From: Nitrososphaerales archaeon TH5893
GTDB lineage: Archaea > Thermoproteota > Nitrososphaeria > Nitrososphaerales > Nitrososphaeraceae
Assembly (NCBI GenBank): GCA_014523685.1
Contig: JAATVT010000129.1
Coordinates: 1-11,044, forward strand
Reading direction: 5' to 3'
Length of the DNA: 11,044 nt
The translations under genes were made by a program, and so were the position numbers. The notes below the pieces were generated by a model. The model saw only the letters and a program-made list of their open reading frames with translations, ran no database searches and was not told the DNA's origin. Shown here piece after piece: positions 6,931-11,044 of this stretch. Numbering within the stretch: position 1 is the first letter of the stretch; each line of letters begins with the position of its first letter.

Positions 6931-7144
6931 GGTAGGGAGTGGAGGTCGCAGCTGGTTAAGGCATTATGTTCGTTTGTTACGTTCTGGAAGAAACCTTTTT
7001 ACTTCTTTGAATAGTAATTAATCCAGCTACAGGATGATGACGAGTTTGATAGTCCCCCTATTATTTCGACCATTAACCCGGTCGAAAAAAGATGAAGAAA
7101 GACATCATACCGGACTTCTGAATCCGATAGCTTGAATTGAAAAT
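6931..7144. other. intergenic region with an 8-bp hairpin
   Basis: This 214-bp stretch lies between the plus-strand small gene and the minus-strand tRNA. It holds the inverted repeat TTTCGACC (7064-7071) / GGTCGAAA (7080-7087) with an 8-base loop, followed by A's. Because the run is A on the plus strand, it is not a classical terminator for the upstream gene. A 33-codon ATG frame beginning at 7034 has no promoter or coding character that I can see. Nothing else is recognisable. Confidence 0.4.
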
Positions 7145-7220
7145 TGCTCCGGCCGGGATTTGAACCCGGGATCGTCGCCTTGAGAGGGCGAAATGCTTAA
7201 CCGGACTACACCACCGGAGC
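7145..7220 (-). tRNA. tRNA-Glu (anticodon CUC)
   Basis: Read on the minus strand, the molecule starts GCTCCGG and ends CCGGAGC, a perfect 7-bp acceptor stem, with discriminator A at 7145. The D-arm has A14 and G18-G19. The anticodon stem pairs TCGCC with GGCGA around loop CTCTCAA, giving anticodon CTC (7184-7182), which reads GAG as glutamate. The T-arm is CCGGG/CCCGG with loop TTCAAAT. It has no intron and no encoded CCA, as usual in archaea. GCTCCGG, the TGGTGTAGTCCGG D-region and the T-arm match archaeal tRNA-Glu. Confidence 0.97.
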
Positions 7221-7246
7221 CGGATCAATTGTGACCTACTATCTTC

Positions 7247-7256
7247 ATATAAAACT
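7247..7256 (-). promoter_or_regulatory. TATA box of the tRNA-Glu gene
   Basis: AGTTTTATAT on the minus strand is centred about 31 bp upstream of the tRNA 5' end, leaving only a few bases of leader to be removed by RNase P. Confidence 0.6.
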
Positions 7257-7345
7257 TATGACATGTGAGATAGACCGGTAGAAGTCAAGTCGTTAATTGT
7301 TTGGTACAATATTATTTTTATTACTCAAGTTGCTTTCATGTTCCT

Positions 7346-8230
7346 ATGACTTCCATCCCGATGTCAATCATTGAATACATTAATGATAACAGCAAATATC
7401 CTGCTGGGGTTATAGGATGTCGGGCCGCCGAAGGAAATTTATCCTATAGCTGTTGTGAATACGATGTAGCTGTATTTTGCGATAAGAACAGACCCGACCT
7501 TGATAAGGTCATAACCTTGAATGGCGTTACTTTAGAATTTATTCCGTTTTTCAAAATTAGTGAAACCAACTACATCCATATTAGAAATATGATATTGATC
7601 AAAGATTATGATAGTTTTCTTATATCATCCTTGTTAACCAAGCTTAGAGAAAAGAAATATGAAGGAATGCTCAAAAATTATGGGAAAAGAAAAATTATCG
7701 AATCTCTTTTTCTAAATCAAGCGATTATTGACAATCTATCCGAATGTCCCCTACTGTCTTCCCTGTGGTTAAAGCTAGCGGCTTACTATTTTGTGGAAGG
7801 AATTTTAGGATTAAATGGTATCAAGTCTTCTCCTGTACATGAACTAGATCAAATTCGAGACTTGGATTTGAAAGATCCTGATATTGCAACTGGTATTAAT
7901 TGTGCTCTAGACTGTATTGGAATTGAAAGGGCAGGACGTTCTGCTATTTCGAGGTCTCTCAGTGCTATTAGAGATCTAGATAAGGATAGAGTCCACAAGA
8001 ACCTATGGCTTGCCAAGTCACAATGGCTATTATCCCAGGGCAAATTTGCTGATTGTTACCATTATATTGGCAAAGTAGGGATCACGTACCTCTTAGCGAA
8101 AGAGGAAAGATTTCTAAGAAGAAACATTAAGGTAATTGAGACTCTGCTAGATTTGACTAGTGATTCTCAAACAAATCACATCTTGCATACCCAACTTGTG
8201 AAGGCGTCCAAAGACGCCTTAAGGACCTAG
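7346..8230 (+). CDS. uncharacterised protein with a weak nucleotidyltransferase-like N-terminus and helical C-terminus
   Basis: I do not recognise this 294-residue protein. Residues 20-44 (AGVIGCRAAEG...SCCEYDVAVF) have the layout of a minimal nucleotidyltransferase fold: a strand, Gly-rich turn, helix, then an acidic-x-acidic strand, here E38-x-D40, with a possible third acid at E64 (VTLEFIPF). The usual Gly-Ser is Gly-Cys and the first Asp is Glu, so it may be an inactive or divergent version. Residues about 85-294 are mostly helical, as in the HEPN-like or substrate-binding domains that follow such folds. The open frame extends upstream to a TTG at 7301, but the AT-rich TATA-like stretch at 7310-7321 lies inside that extension and points to the ATG at 7346; ATG 7361 is another option. 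It ends in a convergent four-base overlap with the next gene. Function is unknown. Confidence 0.65.
   Translation: MTSIPMSIIEYINDNSKYPAGVIGCRAAEGNLSYSCCEYDVAVFCDKNRPDLDKVITLNGVTLEFIPFFKISETNYIHIRNMILIKDYDSFLISSLLTKLREKKYEGMLKNYGKRKIIESLFLNQAIIDNLSECPLLSSLWLKLAAYYFVEGILGLNGIKSSPVHELDQIRDLDLKDPDIATGINCALDCIGIERAGRSAISRSLSAIRDLDKDRVHKNLWLAKSQWLLSQGKFADCYHYIGKVGITYLLAKEERFLRRNIKVIETLLDLTSDSQTNHILHTQLVKASKDALRT
8201..8220. repeat. perfect hairpin at the 3' end of the plus-strand gene
   Basis: AAGGCGTC-CAAA-GACGCCTT is an 8-bp GC-rich stem with a 4-base loop, inside the last codons of the gene ending at 8230. It has no T-run behind it, so it is not a standard terminator, but it may protect or delimit the transcript end. 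Confidence 0.5.
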
Positions 8231-8469
8231 CGAATGACTATCGTGGCCGCTTCTAGCGGCTCCAACCTCTTATTTTTGGCTCTTAATTTTGCTTTGTATT
8301 TCAGATTTCGAGGTTTTGTTCTTAATCGATATCCGCAGCACGGACACCATAATCCATCCCATTTAATGAATATCTCGCAAATCTGACAACGTTTTTGGCC
8401 ACTAGCATACCTGCCAGAACCTACTGGCTTTTGGGCCTTGTGACGAATACATATACCTTTACACGTCAT
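8227..8469 (-). CDS. small zinc-ribbon protein, conserved hypothetical type
   Basis: This 80-residue basic protein carries C28-x2-C31 and C42-x2-C45, a classic zinc ribbon around the core CEIFIKWDGLWCPCCG, plus an N-terminal C3, C7 and H10 that could bind a second ion. The C-terminus is rich in Lys and Arg (RLRTKPRNLKYKAKLRAKNK), suggesting nucleic-acid binding or ribosome contact; this is inference. I recall similar small proteins in ammonia-oxidising archaea but cannot name the family. The start is ATG at 8467-8469, and CTTTAAATAC on the minus strand (8501-8510) is a good TATA box for a leader of about 10 bases. Its stop overlaps that of the convergent upstream gene. Confidence 0.78.
   Translation of the reverse strand: MTCKGICIRHKAQKPVGSGRYASGQKRCQICEIFIKWDGLWCPCCGYRLRTKPRNLKYKAKLRAKNKRLEPLEAATIVIR
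8246..8260. repeat. hairpin at the 3' end of the minus-strand zinc-ribbon gene
   Basis: GCCGCT-TCT-AGCGGC is a 6-bp stem with a 3-base loop within the last codons of the gene that ends at 8227. It mirrors the hairpin at 8201-8220 on the other side of the shared stop. Confidence 0.4.
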
Positions 8470-8500
8470 AGGAATTAACTGTTTAATATCTACTCATGTC

Positions 8501-8510
8501 GTATTTAAAG
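8501..8510 (-). promoter_or_regulatory. TATA box of the zinc-ribbon gene
   Basis: CTTTAAATAC on the minus strand is centred about 36 bp before the ATG at 8469, which predicts a leader of about 10 bases. Confidence 0.5.
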
Positions 8511-8585
8511 GTGTGTAATCAATCATTATGACTCTTAAGGATCAAAATTCGGCCCAGAAATAAAAGTGAAGGTGTTTGGCTTTGC

Positions 8586-8840
8586 TTATTTGACCGTTAC
8601 ATTGTTGGCTTGAAATGCCTCGTTCATTGTAAGGTACTCTTCAACCTTCATTTTCACGTCATCCGGATCTGTGTCATCCATACCAGAGAATCCTGCCTTG
8701 AATGCAATCTTATTTCCTGAAACCTTCACATCTTCAATTTCCATATCCGCGTATACGTTAGCCATCTCATTGACCCATTCTACCCCTTCATTTTGATCAA
8801 CGCCGGATGTATCGATATTCACTGTTAACATTTTAGTCAT
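8586..8840 (-). CDS. small acidic protein of unknown function
   Basis: This 84-residue protein is strongly acidic, with DDTDPDD (55-61), and has no cysteine, histidine, signal peptide or membrane helix. The pattern MLTVNID (4-10), then a helix EGVEWVNEMANVYADME (18-34), then VKVSGNKIAFKAGF (38-51), then a helix DDVKMKVEEYL (60-70), suggests a small alpha/beta cytosolic fold. The start is ATG at 8838-8840, set by a Shine-Dalgarno AGGTGAT at 8845-8851 and a TATA box at 8872-8882. The Met at codon 4 is less likely because it lies too far from the Shine-Dalgarno. I do not recognise the family. The strong expression signals hint at an abundant protein. Confidence 0.75.
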   Translation of the reverse strand: MTKMLTVNIDTSGVDQNEGVEWVNEMANVYADMEIEDVKVSGNKIAFKAGFSGMDDTDPDDVKMKVEEYLTMNEAFQANNVTVK

Positions 8841-8844
8841 TCAA

Positions 8845-8851
8845 ATCACCT
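8845..8851 (-). promoter_or_regulatory. Shine-Dalgarno site of the 84-residue protein gene
   Basis: AGGTGAT on the minus strand lies 4 bases before the ATG and is complementary to the archaeal 16S rRNA 3' end. It is notable because most genes here look leaderless. Confidence 0.7.
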
Positions 8852-8871
8852 ATAGCAGAATTAGAATGGCT

Positions 8872-8882
8872 GTTTATAAAGT
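8872..8882 (-). promoter_or_regulatory. TATA box of the 84-residue protein gene
   Basis: ACTTTATAAAC on the minus strand, centred about 37 bp before the ATG, would start an mRNA about 10 bases upstream of the start codon, or slightly further, so as to include the Shine-Dalgarno. Confidence 0.6.
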
Positions 8883-8943
8883 TGACGAAAACTTATAGCG
8901 ATATAATAATAAGAAACTCCACTAGTCACGTAACTCTTTCGAT

Positions 8944-9111
8944 TTAACTTGATTTTTCTTCAAAACCCCAGTATTTTATAAGTTCTTTTTCAAATTTTGA
9001 GTGCTGTTCTTCGCTTAATGCATCGCCACAATTTTTGTGCGTTGGTACCACCTGCATTCCTGCAAGCTTGAAATCTACCTCATAAAATTGAACGCTCGGG
9101 CAGTTGCACAT
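8944..9111 (-). CDS. small Cys/His protein, 55 residues
   Basis: This short gene is easily missed. It runs from the ATG at 9109-9111 to the TAA at 8944-8946; an in-frame stop four codons upstream fixes ATG as the only start. The protein begins MCNCPSVQFYEVDFKLAGM and continues with PTHKNCGDALSEEQHSKFEK (23-42) and a C-terminal amphipathic helix. C2-x-C4 together with H25-x2-C28 would make a complete four-ligand metal site, and a beta-turn-helix layout is sensible for a folded zinc protein. A weak TATA-like AATAATTATG (about 9135-9144, minus strand) is centred some 29 bp upstream, which fits a leaderless message. It follows the divergent surface protein gene. I recall similar small proteins in this phylum, but their function is unknown to me. 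Confidence 0.6.
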   Translation of the reverse strand: MCNCPSVQFYEVDFKLAGMQVVPTHKNCGDALSEEQHSKFEKELIKYWGFEEKSS

Positions 9112-9240
9112 GCAATCAATTCAATAGAGAATGTCATAATTATTCCTTTGTCTTAATTAATTCTCTAAATTGGTAGAAAAGTGTAACTATGACCATTCAT
9201 ACCTTAATTTTGACTATTGGCGTAAGATGACCTCTAAAAA

Positions 9241-9249
9241 CCTTTATGA
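9241..9249 (+). promoter_or_regulatory. TATA box of the secreted-protein gene
   Basis: CCTTTATGA is centred about 29 bp before the ATG at 9274, consistent with a leaderless transcript. Confidence 0.5.
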
Positions 9250-9273
9250 GTCCGTGAGAGCCTATTTTTAGTA

Positions 9274-10437
9274 ATGAAAAGTTGTAAAATCTGGAATCCT
9301 TTGAAATACCTACACATCAGCCGAAGATCTGCGATATTTGCTGTTATCCTGATTTCCATACTAAGCATATTCTTACACAGTTCAGGAGCCATGGCTAATG
9401 CTCAACAGGGTGACAATTGGTATGTCGGCAAAGGTGCCAAAGAAGATACTTATTATACCTACAAAATAGAGGACCATGAAACCAATCAAGGTCAGCCGTT
9501 TACTATGACTATTTATTTTAAAGATTACAACGAAACAGGAAAATATTGGAATGCGCCAGTATTTGTAGTAGACAAGGGAAAGGTTCTAAATGGTACGTTC
9601 CATCTTAGTGATCTTGATCTGACAGCGTTGGGGAGCTCCGTTATCCCTCCAGAAATGTCCCCATACAGAAGCGCTTATGCAAATACAATCCAATGGCTTG
9701 AATCATTTGTTCCCAAGCCTGGTCAGTCATTGTCTGCTGTTAATTGGGGCAAAATTGGTTCAATAGGGGGGTCGCCTGTTAATCCTGGCGGAGCAGCCAA
9801 GGTCACCGTTCCTGCTGGAACCTTTGATACGACCTTGATAAGTTATCACAAGGGAGTAGATAACAATATTTGGGTCGACAGAAATCTCCCTTACCCGGTG
9901 AAAGCTAAAACTTTCGCCGACGTAACAACTGGTAACCCACCGATACAATATGTGTACGATCTGCAGGCCACTGGCCAAGGGCAGCCCCCAGCTCCCCAGA
10001 GTCAAATAGAAATACCTAAACCACCTTTAAAAATCCAGACAGCTAGAGGGACCTATATAATTCAACTGCTATGGGATCCAGAGGTTATTCAGGTTGGGAA
10101 GCCTACAGAATTTGGCATCATCTTCACTGGTGCTGCGGAAAATATACTGAACGAAGTAAGATATGGCTTTAAGGTAACTGAATCCGATGGCACTGTATTA
10201 ACAGATCTCAAGAACCAGAAAGCAGATGATGGAACTGGCATACAACTACTTACATTCGAAAAGGAGGGTCCCAAAGACGTCGAAGTCACTGTCGAAGCTG
10301 TTGGCGGAACTCCTATGGGAGAATTTGTGGAGAGCTCAGATTTTGGTATAGTGGTTGTGCCTTCCGCAGGTGGGGGCGCAACAAATACAACGTCAACTCA
10401 GGATCAAAATACATCAGCTGCAACACCTCCGGGATAA
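9274..10437 (+). CDS. secreted surface protein with signal peptide and two beta-rich domains
   Basis: This 387-residue protein has a typical Sec signal peptide: basic start (K2, K5, K11, R17, R18), hydrophobic core about 20-35, and a probable cut after ANA (41-43) before QQGDN. The first domain (about 45-230) has aromatic-rich strands and VPAGTFDTTLISYHK (179-193) followed by NIWVDRNLPYPVKAK (198-212), a layout recalling DUF3108-type exported proteins in which a converted quantity is tied to Val-x-Ala-Gly-x-Phe. A proline-rich linker QGQPPAPQSQIEIPKPP (235-251) leads to an Ig-like domain (about 252-362), and a Thr/Ser/Gly-rich tail (364-387) that is likely glycosylated. There is no C-terminal membrane helix, so it is either released or held by other surface proteins. 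The start is ATG at 9274. Function is unknown. Confidence 0.78.
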   Translation: MKSCKIWNPLKYLHISRRSAIFAVILISILSIFLHSSGAMANAQQGDNWYVGKGAKEDTYYTYKIEDHETNQGQPFTMTIYFKDYNETGKYWNAPVFVVDKGKVLNGTFHLSDLDLTALGSSVIPPEMSPYRSAYANTIQWLESFVPKPGQSLSAVNWGKIGSIGGSPVNPGGAAKVTVPAGTFDTTLISYHKGVDNNIWVDRNLPYPVKAKTFADVTTGNPPIQYVYDLQATGQGQPPAPQSQIEIPKPPLKIQTARGTYIIQLLWDPEVIQVGKPTEFGIIFTGAAENILNEVRYGFKVTESDGTVLTDLKNQKADDGTGIQLLTFEKEGPKDVEVTVEAVGGTPMGEFVESSDFGIVVVPSAGGGATNTTSTQDQNTSAATPPG

Positions 10438-10499
10438 GTAGAGATCAAAGTGACTAAGAGGCGCAAGGTAGATACTAGGGATCGAGTAATCCTTCAAAA

Positions 10500-10507
10500 A
10501 TTTTTTT
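10500..10507 (+). terminator. oligo(T) terminator behind the secreted-protein gene
   Basis: Seven T's at 10501-10507, preceded by five A's, lie about 64 bp after the stop. A second T-rich run (10561-10574) follows. Oligo(T) tracts are typical archaeal termination signals, so the pair probably ends the transcript. Confidence 0.5.
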
Positions 10508-10769
10508 AATTAATAATTAAATGCGACTGAAGGGAATCAGTTCCTTAGTTTCAAACCAATTTTTTCTTTTTGTCTGACAATTCCAGAATCTTTTTACAAT
10601 TCTTCGTTATTGCACTTGCTGAAATCTCGAGGTTCAAGTAACAATTATCCCTTGTTCACAACCCTTAGCAGGTTATTCATGAATCGAATGGTTAGGAATG
10701 CATAATCAGCAAAACATTAGTAAGGATAAGGCTATCATTAGAAGTTGATATTTTTTACAGTATCCTAAT

Positions 10770-10838
10770 TCGGGTATCGAAACCAGCTAATTGATGATTT
10801 TACAATACCATGTACCACAAATTTTCGATCTTTCCCGA
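10770..10838. repeat. long-loop inverted repeat upstream of a TATA box
   Basis: TCGGG-T-ATCGAAA (10770-10782) pairs with TTTCGAT-CTTT-CCCGA (10823-10838): 12 of 12 bases match, with an uneven bulge, around a 40-base spacer. It ends 10 bp before the TATA box at 10848. Confidence 0.35.
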
Positions 10839-10847
10839 CAACCAAAT

Positions 10848-10857
10848 CTTTATACTA
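10848..10857 (+). promoter_or_regulatory. TATA box with predicted mRNA start near 10879
   Basis: CTTTATACTA is a good archaeal TATA box. It lies too far (about 108 bp) from the ATG at 10961 for a leaderless message, so it predicts either an mRNA with a leader of about 80 bases or a separate small RNA. Its start would be close to the 11-codon frame at 10889. Confidence 0.45.
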
Positions 10858-10960
10858 TTCTATATAGGCAATCTTACCGCTTGTCAACATGCAACCTATT
10901 GCCAGAGCTGCTTTACAAATCTAAATCTTAATTAGTCAATTGGAAATAATAATAGTATCC

Positions 10961-11044
10961 ATGATTAATTTGTTCAGACGCTGGAAGCCAAAGGGAAAAA
11001 TGTTCAGTTTGAGATGTACGCAATGTGGTTCTGGCTTTCTTTCA
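10961..11044 (+). CDS. CxxC protein, N-terminal fragment cut by window edge
   Basis: Only the first 28 residues are visible: a basic start MINLFRRWKPKGK, then FSLRCTQCGSGFLS with a CxxC knuckle (C19, C22) typical of zinc ribbons. The frame is open to the right edge. The start is ATG at 10961; an ATG at codon 14 (11000) is possible. TTAATTAG at 10928-10935 is centred about 29 bp upstream and could be its own TATA box, in competition with the stronger one at 10848. The second half of the zinc site and the function lie outside the window. Confidence 0.55.
   Translation, partial: MINLFRRWKPKGKMFSLRCTQCGSGFLS

Larger units (their letters stand above)
10508..10960. other. intergenic region with inverted repeat, TATA box and short peptide frame
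   Basis: This 453-bp AT-rich gap has no clear gene. It contains a second T-tract (10561-10574), an inverted repeat at 10770-10838, a good TATA box at 10848-10857 and an 11-codon frame at 10889-10924. A minus-strand open stretch at 10551-10655 reads like a helical protein tail (NLEISASAITKNCKKILEL) but has no proper start, and may be a gene remnant or chance. Confidence 0.4.

Noticed and set aside
7034..7135. 33-codon frame, and a C-box-like ATGATGA with a later CTGA, suggesting a C/D box RNA
   Set aside because: The boxes are about 85 bases apart with no convincing internal C'/D' pair, unlike the compact archaeal C/D guide RNAs, and the frame has no coding character.
10551..10655. Minus-strand stretch reading like a helical protein tail
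   Set aside because: It has no start codon other than a TTG, no promoter, and overlaps T-rich sequence; it may be a gene remnant but the evidence is too thin to list as a gene.
1..11044. CRISPR arrays, insertion sequences, phage or toxin-antitoxin modules
   Set aside because: I found no repeat-spacer pattern, transposase motif, terminal inverted repeats or paired toxin-antitoxin genes anywhere in the window.

Overview
The window looks like chromosomal DNA of an AT-rich ammonia-oxidising archaeon (Nitrososphaerota, formerly Thaumarchaeota; most likely the Nitrososphaerales side, genus not decidable from this sequence). The evidence is an archaeal L10e ribosomal protein, an archaeal tRNA-splicing endonuclease, an archaeal-type phosphoglycerate kinase, an intronless archaeal-type tRNA-Glu without an encoded CCA, TATA boxes about 25-30 bp before start codons (leaderless mRNAs), and several small proteins of types I associate from memory with this phylum. 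No insertion sequence, phage gene, CRISPR array or rRNA is visible. Most of this is ordinary core chromosome.

Layout. 1-551 (minus): N-terminal part of an ATP-grasp, ADP-forming acyl-CoA synthetase beta subunit. 870-1580 (minus): UbiE/MenG-like quinone methyltransferase. 1813-3525 (plus): membrane-anchored extracellular beta-propeller of the virginiamycin B lyase/NHL type with a C-terminal Ig-like domain. 3655-4851 (minus): phosphoglycerate kinase. 5097-5621 (minus): ribosomal protein L10e, head-to-head with a tRNA-splicing endonuclease-family gene (5676-6314, plus); both appear to use one TATA box. 6349-6513 (plus): short Cys/His protein. 6598-6930 (plus): small unknown protein whose N-terminus may be frameshifted. 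7145-7220 (minus): tRNA-Glu(CUC). 7346-8230 (plus): protein with a weak nucleotidyltransferase-like N-terminus. 8227-8469 (minus): zinc-ribbon protein that shares a CTAG stop with the preceding gene. 8586-8840 (minus): acidic 84-residue protein with a strong Shine-Dalgarno. 8944-9111 (minus): unlisted 55-residue Cys/His protein. 9274-10437 (plus): secreted surface protein. 10961-11044 (plus): start of a CxxC protein running off the window.

How the genes fit together. The recognisable genes are housekeeping: carbon metabolism (CoA ligase, Pgk), quinone maturation (these archaea contain menaquinones), translation (L10e, tRNA-Glu) and tRNA/RNA splicing. The rest is a lineage-specific layer of two exported surface proteins and at least four very small metal-binding-type proteins, each with its own promoter. 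Genes are mostly single transcription units. The points most worth checking are the splicing endonuclease homologue with no catalytic histidine, the divergent single-TATA promoter, the back-to-back convergent stop, and the small Cys/His genes that an ordinary gene caller would miss.
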